In this document: positions 1 to 6,240 of the stretch, piece after piece | Layout: each line of letters begins with the position of its first letter | How positions within the stretch are numbered: position 1 is the stretch's first letter | Notes under the pieces: model-generated | What the model was told of the DNA's origin: nothing | What the model saw: the letters and a program-made list of their open reading frames with translations, nothing else | The model's database searches: none | Made by a program: the position numbers and the translations under genes | NCBI GenBank assembly: GCA_046730475.1 | Contig: JBKPIY010000019.1 | Span: 1 to 20,771, forward strand | Direction of reading: 5' to 3' | Source: JBKPIY01 sp046730475 | Lineage (GTDB): Bacteria; Actinomycetota; Thermoleophilia; Solirubrobacterales; 70-9 | DNA: 20,771 nucleotides

Positions 1-150
1 AAGTTCAAGACGAGGTACGCGACGTTCGGCTTCAGCGACGAGGCGAACCTCGACGAAGGCGCCATGTGGCCGACCTCCTTCGCGCTGAAGGGGCTGACCG
101 CCGCCGAAGAGAAAAAGATCGGCGCGCTCGTGAAGAAAGCGGTGAGCTGA
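1..150 (+). CDS. DUF1801 (YdhG-like) protein, C-terminal fragment
   Basis: The reading frame is open from the first base and ends in TGA at 148-150, giving 49 residues of a C-terminus. It reads KFKTRYATFGFSDEANL, then an acidic/glycine turn, MWPTSFALK, and a final helix EEKKIGALVKKAVS. This closely fits the end of DUF1801 proteins (YdhG/iron-chaperone-like, related to the CyaY/YjbR fold), where the segments F-K-T-R-Y and M-W-P-x-x-(F/Y)-A-L are conserved. The family is cytosolic and its biochemical role is poorly defined; the iron-chaperone label is by family name only. The N-terminal part lies outside the window. The family call rests on recalled sequence pattern. Confidence 0.75.
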   Translation, partial: KFKTRYATFGFSDEANLDEGAMWPTSFALKGLTAAEEKKIGALVKKAVS

Positions 151-162
151 GGACTGAGCTCG

Positions 163-690
163 TCACTCGGCCCCCCGTACTAAATTGGTCGCCGGCCGGC
201 GGCGAGCCCAGGTCCTTGTCGCGCAGCCGGTAGGGTCGGGCTGCGGCAGAGGCGCGCGGTTCGCGTGCTCGCCGGTTAGCGGCCAAGTGCTGTGGTAGAT
301 CCGTATCTCCTTGATCCGTCCGTCGGACTTGTCGGCGGCGATCGCTACCGGGAGATCGATCCGCCCGATCTCACCGCGGAGGTGGAGAATCACCTCCCCC
401 ACGCCGCGGTGCCGGGTGATGATGTGATCGACGTCCTCGATCTAGACGTTGCGTTCCTCGAACCATGTCTTGATTTCGGTGACGTACGCAGTGAATGCCC
501 GCACGCCCTTGATCCGCCCGCGGACCGGATCGTGCAGCTCGGGCTCGCCGGCGAAGGAATCAATCAGCGCGTCGGTCTCACCGGTCAGCAAACCGTCGAA
601 GTACGGCACTGTGACGCGCAGTTCATGCTGCCGCTCCTCCTCCAACCGCGCCAGCACCGGTGCAGAGAACAGCTCGGGAGCCCAAGGCAC
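163..690 (-). pseudogene. SnoaL-like (NTF2-fold) protein, broken by an amber stop
   Basis: A GTG at 690 with a GGGAAG-type ribosome site upstream opens a frame reading PWAPELFSAPVLARLEEER, then YFDGLLTGETDALIDSFAGEPELHDPVRGRIKG. This is typical of SnoaL-like/NTF2-fold proteins with two tandem half-domains. The frame meets TAG at 444-442 right after FEERNV and continues in the same frame with IEDVDHIITRHRGVGEVILHLRG through RIYHSTWPLTGEHANR and LPQPDP. The stop therefore interrupts one recognisable domain. After about position 229 the family resemblance disappears; the expected second half-domain is missing, so the gene is both interrupted and truncated. Function of the intact family here is unknown. 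Unless the TAG is a sequencing error, the product is dead. Confidence 0.65.
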
Positions 691-779
691 GCTGCAAGCT
701 TCCCACAGCCCCGCCCGGATCGGCCTCCCGCACGCCACTCCTCGGGAGACCCGGGTGGATTTTGCGGATGAATGAAGAG

Positions 780-904
780 TTCGGGCATTGCGCGGAGACG
801 TGGAGCGGACACCGGGTCCTCGAGGGCATCGGTCCAACGTCCCTCAGGAGGCTCCGGAGGCATTTGCCAAGGCCGTGATCGACCTGGACGGTGACTTCGA
901 ATGA
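780..904 (+). pseudogene. alpha/beta-hydrolase C-terminal remnant with frameshift
   Basis: In one frame positions 780-833 read GHCAETWSGHRVLEGIG. In the next frame positions 836-904 read NVPQEAPEAFAKAVIDLDGDFE and a TGA stop. Joined, they give VLEGIG-(H)-NVPQEAPEAFAKAVID, the usual C-terminal segment of alpha/beta-fold hydrolases, where the catalytic histidine follows G-x-G or G-x-S. The histidine codon at 834-835 is two bases (CC) instead of CAC, so one base appears lost exactly there. No start or upstream domain is visible, because the preceding sequence is occupied by the antisense SnoaL-like pseudogene. This is a short remnant, and the family call is tentative. Confidence 0.4.
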
Positions 905-997
905 GACTCACCCCGAAACGGCTTCGCTGACCATCTGGCCTCAGGAGCTGACCCAGCGGTTTCTGAGAGCCTCTGTCCCCAGCCCCGGGCGACTCGG

Positions 998-1039
998 CTC
1001 ATGATCCGTAGGTCGGTGTTTCGAGTCCACCCCGGCCCA
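998..1039 (+). tRNA. tRNA 3'-half fragment with CAT anticodon (probable att-site scar)
   Basis: The segments fit the 3' half of a tRNA in exact order and length: anticodon loop CTCATGA (998-1004, anticodon CAT at 1000-1002), anticodon-stem 3' strand TCCGT, variable loop AGGTC, T-stem GGTGT, T-loop TTCGAGT, T-stem CCACC, acceptor strand CCGGCCC and discriminator A (1039). Four of five T-stem pairs form; position 53 is T instead of the usual G. There is no D-arm, no 5' acceptor GGGCCGG and no matching 5' anticodon stem upstream, so it is not a functional tRNA. CAT could be Met or Ile2 type. Such 3' halves starting near the anticodon are typical of the far end of elements integrated into tRNA genes. 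Confidence 0.7.
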
Positions 1040-1455
1040 TCGCTTGGCGGCCGCCCCCTGCGGTGCTGGCGTAACGCCGTCACGTGGCCGGGTCGAGCGG
1101 GCCAAGCCGACGCCACCCATCGAATCTCGTCGGTTTAGCGCGTGTCAAGCCTGGCATCGGCCCCGACGCAACCCTTGAGCAGGAGCCAGGGGTTGCCCGT
1201 TGCCCTAGCTCGGTGCTGGCGGCACCCACTGCCAAACCCCTGCGCAGAAGAGGGCCCCCCGACCCCGGAGAGGAAGGCTTGAGGTTAGGGGGCCACTCTC
1301 GCTCCTGCCGGCCGGGGCGGCGCGCGGCGGCCCCGGGGGGCACCGGTTCTCTTACCACCCCGCTCGCAGGGCGGCGGCGACGGTGCGCAGATTGCAACCC
1401 AAACTGCAACCCGATGGCCGATAACTGGGGTCAGGCTCCGTTTAGAGAACCGGCG

Positions 1456-1461
1456 TAGCGT
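1456..1461 (+). promoter_or_regulatory. -10-like box TAGCGT, leaderless start of the 1471 gene
   Basis: TAGCGT (TANNNT pattern) ends 9 nt before the ATG at 1471, and no Shine-Dalgarno sequence precedes that ATG. This fits a leaderless or near-leaderless transcript. Confidence 0.35.
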
Positions 1462-1470
1462 TCGGGCTGG

Positions 1471-2670
1471 ATGAAGCTTCTTCGCCGCATCTCCACCCGC
1501 CGGCTGTTGTCGCTGTGCGCGGGGATCGTTGGAGTCGGCGTCGGCGCCGCGGCGATCGCGATGGCAACCACGGCCGGCGGGCCGAAACCCGCACCCAAGG
1601 CACTGCCGGTTGCCGTCCACGATGCCCTCGCCGCACCGGAGGTGCAAGGGGTCAGCGCCCGGATCCAGTTCACCAACCACCTGATCAGCGGCGCCAACCT
1701 GCAGGGGGCCGACCCGCTCTTGAGTGGAGCCTCCGGGAGGCTCTGGGCTTCCTCCGACGGGCGCCTGCGGATCGAGCTGCAGGCCGACCCCAGCGCCGAG
1801 GGCGCGACCAGCGACAGCCAGGTGTTGGCCGACGGCAGCCAGATCTCCGTCTATGACTCGGGATCCAACACCCTCTACAGGGCAACGCTTCCCGCCTCCC
1901 ATGAAGCGGACAAACCGACGAGCGATCAACCGCCGTCCCTGGCCCAGGTCAAGAAGGGCATCGCGCGTCTGATGAGCGACGCCAACCTGAGCGGGGCGGA
2001 GCCCTCCGACGTGGCCGGCCGACCGGCTTACACGGTCCGGGTCGAGCCGAAGAGCGACGGCGGCTTGGTCGGCGGGGCGGAGCTGGCGTGGGACGCAGTC
2101 CGCGGGACGCCGCTGCGCGCCGCGCTCTACGCCAGGGGTGACAGCTCGCCGGTGCTCGAGCTGAAGGTCACCGAGATCTCCTACGGCCCCGTCTCGTCCT
2201 CGGTCTTCGACATCGGGCCGCCTCCCGGGGCCAAGGTGATCGACCTGAGCCCGGCTGCCGGTCGTGCGAGCGACCACGCCGAAGCGGCACCTGTGACCGG
2301 GCTCGACGCGGTCCAGCAGCGCACCTCCTTCCCGATTGCCGCGCCGCGCACCCTCGCGGGCCTATCCCGGAGCGAGGTCCGGCTGATCCAGAGCGGCGAG
2401 GAAGCGGGAGCGCTGGTCACCTACGGCCGCCGCCTCGGCGGGATTGCCGTGATCGAGCAGCCCGCCGATTCCAGGCAGGGCTCCACCCCCCCAAGCGGAG
2501 GCGACCACGGTCAGCTGACGCTTCCGCAGGTGTCGATCAACGGTGCCCAGGGCGACGAGCTCGATACCGCCCTCGGGACCGCGGTGCGATTCCAGCGTGA
2601 CGGCGTCCAGTACACCGTGCTCGGGTCGGTGCCCCCGGCGACGGCCCAGGCTGCCGCCCGGGATCTGTAG
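1471..2670 (+). CDS. Membrane-anchored LolA/RseB-like (DUF2092-type) protein
   Basis: The 399-residue protein has a basic N-terminus (MKLLRRISTRRLL) followed by one hydrophobic helix at about residues 12-34, so it is probably anchored or secreted with the rest outside. Residues 50-235 have the pattern of LolA/RseB-fold proteins: paired beta-strands such as GRLWASSDGRLRIELQAD, GSQISVYDSGSNTLYRATLP and GRPAYTVRVEPKSDGGLVGGAELAWD, ending in VFDIGPPPGAKVIDL. In Gram-positive relatives such domains sit on the outer face and may bind lipid or peptide or sense stress. Its stop is 3 nt before the ABC ATPase start, so it is the first gene of an exporter operon and may be the substrate-binding or sensing partner. 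No catalytic residues are visible. Confidence 0.65.
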   Translation: MKLLRRISTRRLLSLCAGIVGVGVGAAAIAMATTAGGPKPAPKALPVAVHDALAAPEVQGVSARIQFTNHLISGANLQGADPLLSGASGRLWASSDGRLRIELQADPSAEGATSDSQVLADGSQISVYDSGSNTLYRATLPASHEADKPTSDQPPSLAQVKKGIARLMSDANLSGAEPSDVAGRPAYTVRVEPKSDGGLVGGAELAWDAVRGTPLRAALYARGDSSPVLELKVTEISYGPVSSSVFDIGPPPGAKVIDLSPAAGRASDHAEAAPVTGLDAVQQRTSFPIAAPRTLAGLSRSEVRLIQSGEEAGALVTYGRRLGGIAVIEQPADSRQGSTPPSGGDHGQLTLPQVSINGAQGDELDTALGTAVRFQRDGVQYTVLGSVPPATAQAAARDL

Positions 2671-2673
2671 TTG

Positions 2674-3633
2674 ATGGCGGAGTCTCCGCCGATTGAGGTC
2701 CGGGGGCTGGTCAAGCGCTACGGGGAGATCGTCGCCGTCGACGACGTCGACCTGACGGTCAATCCCGGGGACATCTTCGGATACCTCGGCCCGAACGGCG
2801 CGGGCAAGACCACATCACTGCGGATGATGCTCGGCCTGATCCGCCCCACCGCCGGCTCAGTGCGGATCTTCGGGCGCGACCCCCAGATCAGCGTCACCGC
2901 CCTGGAGGGGGTGGCGGGCTTCGTCGAGGCCCCCTCGTTCTACCCGTACCTGAGCGGTCGCGCAAACCTGGAGCTGTGCGCGGCGCTGGACGGCGGCGGC
3001 GCTGCCCGAATTGACGAGGTCCTGGAGACGGTCGAGCTCCGGGACCGCGCGAAGGACAAGGTCAGGGGCTACTCCCACGGCATGCGCCAGCGGCTGGGGA
3101 TCGCCTCGGCGCTGCTGCGCAACCCTCGCCTCCTCCTGCTGGACGAGCCGACCACCGGCCTCGACCCCGCGGGCATGCGCGATATGCGCGAGCTGATCCG
3201 CGATCTGGGGGGTCGCGGGATCACGGTCCTGCTCTCCAGCCATCAGATGATGGAGGTGGAGGAGCTCTGCAACCGGGTCGCGATCATTCGCACCGGCCGG
3301 GTGGCGTATGAGGGCTCACTCACCGAGCTCCGCGGCTGGGCCGGGATCAGCTATCGGCTTCGCACCGTCGACGACCGGCGTGCGAAAGGCGTCTGCTTGG
3401 CACAGCCCGGGATCGAGGAGATCGCAGATGCGCCCCCGACCGGGCTGACGTTCAAGGCGTCCGACGAGAGCGCCGTGGCCGCGCTCTCGCTCGCCCTGGC
3501 TGAGTCCGGCGCCCCGATCCTCGAGCTCACTCCGCGTCAGGCGACGCTCGAGGACCTCTTCTTCCAGCTGACCGAGGGCGATGGCCTGCGGCCCGAGGCG
3601 GACTCGCTTCGGGTGATCGAGGGGGTCGCATGA
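2674..3633 (+). CDS. ABC transporter ATP-binding protein (ABC-2 exporter type)
   Basis: This 319-residue cytosolic ATPase has all core motifs: Walker A GPNGAGKTT at 39-47, the signature SHGMRQR beginning at 134, Walker B LLLLDEP with D157/E158, and the switch histidine H190 (LLSSHQ). The single ABC domain plus a C-terminal region of about 90 residues, rich in small alpha/beta elements, matches the drug/bacitracin/Nod-type exporter ATPases (CcmA/BcrA group). ATG at 2674 was preferred; an in-frame TTG sits directly before it at 2671. The start follows the upstream stop by 3 nt and the TGA overlaps the permease ATG, so the three genes are almost certainly translated as one unit. The transported substrate cannot be told from sequence. 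Confidence 0.93.
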   Translation: MAESPPIEVRGLVKRYGEIVAVDDVDLTVNPGDIFGYLGPNGAGKTTSLRMMLGLIRPTAGSVRIFGRDPQISVTALEGVAGFVEAPSFYPYLSGRANLELCAALDGGGAARIDEVLETVELRDRAKDKVRGYSHGMRQRLGIASALLRNPRLLLLDEPTTGLDPAGMRDMRELIRDLGGRGITVLLSSHQMMEVEELCNRVAIIRTGRVAYEGSLTELRGWAGISYRLRTVDDRRAKGVCLAQPGIEEIADAPPTGLTFKASDESAVAALSLALAESGAPILELTPRQATLEDLFFQLTEGDGLRPEADSLRVIEGVA

Positions 3634-4448
3634 GGCGTGGGGTCCTGACCGTCTACCGCTGGGAGTTGCGCAAGCTCCGCGCCCAGAAACGCACGTACCT
3701 CGGTCTCGGAGCCGCCGCGGCGGTGCCGATCATCTTCGTGATCGCTCTGGTGACCGGCGGCGGCCACCCCAACGACGTGGCCTTCGGGCGGTACGTCCAC
3801 GACACCGGGCTGGCGGTTCCCCTCGTCCTGCTGCTGTTCGGCTCGATCTGGCTGTTCCCCTTGATCACCGCGCTGGTGGCAGGCGACATCGTCGCGTCCG
3901 AGGACCGCAACGCGACGCTGAAGATGATCCTGACGCGCTCGGTGGAGCGCCACCAGGTCTTCGCCGGAAAGGCCCTCGCCGCGGCTACCTACGCGGCGCT
4001 GGCGATCGCGATCGCCGGAGCGGTCGCCCTGGGCGCCGGAATCCTCGCCTCCGGCTTCAACCCGGTCACCACCCTGTCGGGAACGGTTGTATCGGCGCCG
4101 CGTGGCCTCGGCCTCGTCGGCGCCAGCCTGCTCGTCTACCTGCTCCCGATCCTCGCGATCGCGTGTATCGGCCTCCTGCTTTCGACCGTCTTTCGCAACA
4201 GCGGAGCAGCGATCGTCGGGACGCTGCTGTTCTCGCTGTTGGTTCAGCTCGTCGGCATCCTGCCGGGACTGAGCGGACTCCACCCATACCTGCTGAGCAC
4301 CCAGTTCAACGCCTGGCAGGGACTGCTCCGGACCCCGGCCGACTGGGACCCGATCCTGCGCTCGATCTGGGTTTGTTCCCTATACGGGCTCCCGGCTTTG
4401 GCGGCTGCCGCGATCGTCTTCCTCCGCCGCGACGTCGCCGAGAGCTAG
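3630..4448 (+). CDS. ABC-2 type permease
   Basis: The 272-residue protein begins within the ATPase stop codon (ATGA overlap). It has about six membrane helices: roughly 23-41, 62-85, 113-141, 160-188, 192-212 and 245-265. The cytosolic loop after helix 2 contains GDIVASEDRNATLKMILTRSV, the hallmark of ABC-2 permeases of the BcrB/NatB type (expected contact with the ATPase). With the upstream ATPase it would form a 2+2 exporter in the plasma membrane. The LolA/RseB-like first gene is an unusual third member. No terminator hairpin was recognised directly after the stop. Substrate is unknown; lipid, antibiotic or peptide export are all possible. Confidence 0.9.
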   Translation: MRRGVLTVYRWELRKLRAQKRTYLGLGAAAAVPIIFVIALVTGGGHPNDVAFGRYVHDTGLAVPLVLLLFGSIWLFPLITALVAGDIVASEDRNATLKMILTRSVERHQVFAGKALAAATYAALAIAIAGAVALGAGILASGFNPVTTLSGTVVSAPRGLGLVGASLLVYLLPILAIACIGLLLSTVFRNSGAAIVGTLLFSLLVQLVGILPGLSGLHPYLLSTQFNAWQGLLRTPADWDPILRSIWVCSLYGLPALAAAAIVFLRRDVAES

Positions 4449-4557
4449 CCCGAGTCACGCGCATCACCGTGAGCTGCGCCGCCGCGTCCTAGCCCGGCCA
4501 GAGCCGACGGAATCCGCCAACCAGCCACGGGGACCCGGAAATAGGGCACGCGTGAGC

Positions 4558-4581
4558 CCCGATATCGGGCATCTGCCCGAT
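4558..4581. promoter_or_regulatory. Cluster of palindromic half-sites (operator-like)
   Basis: Two perfect palindromes overlap: a 12-mer CCCGATATCGGG (4558-4569) and an 18-bp one with arms ATCGGGCA (4564-4571) and TGCCCGAT (4574-4581) around a TC centre. The result is three half-sites CCCGAT / ATCGGG / CCCGAT within 24 bp, 58 bp before the start of the secreted-protein gene at 4640. This is a likely binding site for a dimeric regulator; none is identified. Confidence 0.5.
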
Positions 4582-4639
4582 GTGTGACCCCGGGCCTTAC
4601 GCGTAGCTTCGCTCGGGTAAGCGACGAGGAGGTAACACG

Positions 4640-5062
4640 ATGAGCTACATCACACATCTGGCCCGTAATCGATCGCGGACGAGCCGCCTGCTGACCTCGG
4701 CGGCGATCGCTGTTTCGCTCGCGGTTCCGGCTGCGGCCGCCGGCTACGCGGACCCCGGTTCCGGCGCCCGCTATCCGAGTGATGCCATCCCTGGCGCGCC
4801 CATTCCGCCATCGAGCGCGCCGAGCGCATCGCAGCCGGTCGGCAATGACGGCGGCTTCAATTTCGGAGATCGCGTCATAGGGCCCCGCACCGGTCAAGAT
4901 CACCTCGTCGGACGACGTTCAACCTGCCATGACCGGAGCACTCGCTCGAACGGAACCCGAGCTCTGACGCTTGCGGCGCGGACGTCCTCCGGGGTTCCCT
5001 CGAAGAGGAAGAAGACGCCGAGGCTGTCAGGAGCCGCGGTCTCATCGGTTGTTTTTCCGTGA
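4640..5062 (+). CDS. Small secreted protein, C-terminus probably lost
   Basis: The ATG at 4640 has a very good ribosome site (AGGAGGT at 4627-4633, 6 nt spacer). Residues 1-35 form a signal peptide (basic start, then LLTSAAIAVSLAVPAAAAGYA). A proline/serine-rich linker (GAPIPPSSAPSAS) follows, then GNDGGFNFGDRVIG at about 68-81. In related actinobacterial small proteins a similar G-F-x-(W/F)-G-D-x-x-I-G motif leads straight into a C-terminal membrane helix. Here it is followed from about nt 4883 by PRTGQDHLVGRRSTCHDRS and basic, non-hydrophobic sequence up to the stop. The tail overlaps an antisense gene remnant. I infer that a deletion or rearrangement removed the anchor, so the annotated end may be meaningless. 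Function unknown. Confidence 0.5.
   Translation: MSYITHLARNRSRTSRLLTSAAIAVSLAVPAAAAGYADPGSGARYPSDAIPGAPIPPSSAPSASQPVGNDGGFNFGDRVIGPRTGQDHLVGRRSTCHDRSTRSNGTRALTLAARTSSGVPSKRKKTPRLSGAAVSSVVFP
4900..5046 (-). pseudogene. DUF4242-like protein, C-terminal remnant
   Basis: On the minus strand this stretch reads DSLGVFFLFEGTPEDVRAA, then SVRARVPFERVLRSWQVE and a stop at 4900-4902. The arrangement of a beta-strand ending in F-L-F-E-G, a helix (E-D-V-R-A-A-S-x-R-A) and P-F-E-R-V resembles the C-terminal half of DUF4242 / nickel-binding SCO4226-like small proteins. No matching N-terminal half with a start codon is found in any frame between 5047 and 5262, so it is probably a decayed fragment. It lies antisense to the odd tail of the 4640 gene. 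Short match, recalled from memory; it could be spurious. Confidence 0.35.
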
Positions 5063-5262
5063 CCCGCAGCGTGGTGGCGAGGCTTCACCGCTCCTAGTCG
5101 GTCGCGATCCGGCGGCGATACCGAGCCATCCGAGCGGTGATCGAACTCGATCCGCTGATAGGTCGGTGGTCGGGCGTTCCCGCCCCGAGGAGGACGGGGA
5201 GATCCGCGGGATCCCGCGCGTGCTCTCGGGACCCCGCTGCTCGGTTGTTTAACGGTCCCGGC
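5047..5262. other. Intergenic, no gene recognised; 14-bp palindrome
   Basis: No convincing coding frame is seen. It contains a perfect 14-bp palindrome CGCGGGATCCCGCG at 5205-5218, downstream of the minus-strand gene that ends at 5263. It has no spacer loop and no T-run, so a terminator role is weakly supported. Confidence 0.25.
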
Positions 5263-5670
5263 TTACTTCGCCAGGGGCGGGATGGCGAACTCGACCTGCT
5301 GGAGGGCGGCACCGGCGCTTGCTGCCGTCACAGCCGCCGGGCTAAAGGCGGCCGACGGGCGGCAGGTGTCGATCACGAAGAAGGCACCGACCGCATCACC
5401 GGTGTTGGTGGCGTCCAGGGCGGTGGTCACAACCGAACCCGGCACCCACAGGTAGCCGTACGCTCCCCCCTCGGTGCCGTATCGGGTCACGGGGGTGTCC
5501 TTCAAGCACCTCACGGTCCGCCTGAGAGCGCGCACCTGGCGCTGCAATCTGCTGATCTGCTTGTTGAAGCAGCCGGCGGTGAAGCAGGCGCCCTCCGCGC
5601 TCGGCGCGCTGATGCCGATCGCGAGAACCGCCAGCGAGCTCGCCAAGGCGAGTACCAACAGTTTCTTCAT
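5263..5670 (-). CDS. Small secreted protein with short coiled coil, unknown function
   Basis: The start chosen is the ATG at 5670, preceded by a purine-rich GAGGAGAAGG ribosome site; an upstream in-frame ATG exists but would place extra basic residues before an otherwise standard signal peptide. The 135-residue product has a signal peptide (MKKLLVLALASSLAVLAIG, likely cleavage near residues 25-28), then CFTAGCFNKQISRLQRQVRALRRTVRCLK, an amphipathic/coiled-coil helix at about 37-56. A beta-rich domain follows with GGAYGYLWVPGSVVTTALDATNTGDAVGAF. Four cysteines (29, 34, 55, 103) could pair outside the cell. I do not recognise the family. Confidence 0.75.
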   Translation of the reverse strand: MKKLLVLALASSLAVLAIGISAPSAEGACFTAGCFNKQISRLQRQVRALRRTVRCLKDTPVTRYGTEGGAYGYLWVPGSVVTTALDATNTGDAVGAFFVIDTCRPSAAFSPAAVTAASAGAALQQVEFAIPPLAK

Positions 5671-5707
5671 CCTTCTCCTCTTCCCTTGAATGGACGGCTT
5701 CCGCGTC

Positions 5708-5736
5708 ATCCTCACCGCTTCTCGGGGGACGGTCAA
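5708..5736 (-). promoter_or_regulatory. Sigma70-like promoter for the 5670 secreted-protein gene
   Basis: On the minus strand TTGACC (5736-5731), a 17-bp spacer and GAGGAT (5713-5708) resemble a vegetative promoter, 37 nt before the ATG. This leaves room for the visible ribosome site, unlike the leaderless genes around it. Confidence 0.4.
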
Positions 5737-5772
5737 CCCGAATTTCGGCGCGCTCCCGCCGCGGCCGGCGGC

Positions 5773-6219
5773 TCAGCCGTCCCCACCGAGCGCCCGCCAA
5801 AAAAGGAAACGCTCGGGATCGAGGGCGAGCAGGGGCCCCGGGGGGGCCGACTCGCGATAGGGCGCGTACTTCGCCGCCAGGCTCGCCAGCCCGGCAGCTC
5901 CGTCGCTCGCCGGGACCACGCAGACCCGGCCGAGAACCTCGACCCAGGCGAGCTCCCGCCAGTCCTCGGAATAGCGATCGACGGTGAGGGCGGCGCGTGG
6001 GTCGCGGCGAAGGAAGCGGATCCGGGCGAGTTCCCTTGCCGGGTCGCGCTTCGGCTTCTCGTCGATCGCGCTCCAGATCCGGCCCTCGGCGAGGGCGAAG
6101 GTGATCGGGAGCACCCGGGGGCGTCCCGCGTCGTCGAGGAAGCCCAGCCGCGCGACCCTTGTCTCCTCGAGGAGCTCGGAGGCCCAGGCTGGGAGCTCGG
6201 CAAGTTTGAGGACGGGCAC
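5773..6219 (-). CDS. PPOX-class F420-dependent oxidoreductase, Rv0121 (TIGR03668) type
   Basis: The 148-residue split-barrel protein begins at a GTG (6219). It reads RVARLGFLDDAGRPRVLPITFAL (21-43), then SAIDEKPKR (50-58), RRDPRAALTVDRYSEDWRELAWVEVLGRVCVV (71-102), AAKYAPYRE (115-123) and PPGPLLALDPERFLFWRA (126-143). This order is characteristic of the Rv0121-like branch of pyridoxamine-phosphate-oxidase-fold enzymes, thought to use cofactor F420 rather than FMN. It is cytosolic. Its start is only 21 bp from the divergently transcribed LLM oxidoreductase at 6241, a family that also often uses F420, suggesting a functional pair. No Shine-Dalgarno is present; TATCCT (6233-6228) lies 8 nt before the GTG, so translation may be leaderless. 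The substrate is unknown. Confidence 0.88.
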   Translation of the reverse strand: MPVLKLAELPAWASELLEETRVARLGFLDDAGRPRVLPITFALAEGRIWSAIDEKPKRDPARELARIRFLRRDPRAALTVDRYSEDWRELAWVEVLGRVCVVPASDGAAGLASLAAKYAPYRESAPPGPLLALDPERFLFWRALGGDG

Positions 6220-6227
6220 CGGCGGCA

Positions 6228-6233
6228 AGGATA
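6228..6233 (-). promoter_or_regulatory. -10-like TATCCT in the 21-bp divergent spacer
   Basis: TATCCT on the minus strand ends 8 nt before the GTG at 6219. The same bases also give AGGA on the plus strand shortly before the ATG at 6241. Promoters of the two divergent genes must overlap each other's coding starts. Confidence 0.35.
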
Positions 6234-6240
6234 GGAGCGC

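Larger units (their letters stand above)
905..1470. other. Non-coding stretch with GCAACCC repeats
   Basis: No reading frame here looks like a protein. Besides the tRNA fragment, it holds four copies of the heptamer GCAACCC. Two are direct copies 12 bp apart (1394-1400, 1406-1412). Two form an inverted pair separated by 15 bp (1168-1174 on the plus strand; 1190-1196 on the minus strand). A perfect -35-like TTGACA on the minus strand (1148-1143) lies 19 bp from the inverted pair, with a poor -10 candidate (TTCGAT, 1124-1119) after 18 bp. Direct heptamers spaced by about one helical turn recall arm-type sites of tyrosine recombinases, but no integrase is present. Confidence 0.35.

Noticed and set aside
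292..771. Plus-strand frame of 159 codons opposite the SnoaL-like pseudogene
   Set aside because: Antisense to a recognisable, if broken, protein; no SD and no domain-like sequence.
1084..1458. 124-codon plus-strand frame before the exporter operon
   Set aside because: Composition is P/R/G-rich without any domain pattern, no ribosome site, and it overlaps the GCAACCC repeats.
1285..2277. Long minus-strand frame over the LolA/RseB-like gene
   Set aside because: A shadow frame typical of GC-rich DNA; the plus strand has a signal/anchor helix and operon context.
3537..4283. 248-codon minus-strand frame over the permease
   Set aside because: Highly charged Q/R/D-rich translation mirrors codon positions of the membrane protein on the other strand.
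5205..5218. CGCGGGATCCCGCG palindrome as a terminator or operator
   Set aside because: Perfect but without loop or T-run, contains a restriction-like core, and 14-bp GC palindromes are not rare in such DNA.
5137..6234. 365-codon plus-strand frame over two minus-strand genes
   Set aside because: It spans a signal-peptide gene and an Rv0121-type enzyme on the minus strand and has no domain of its own.
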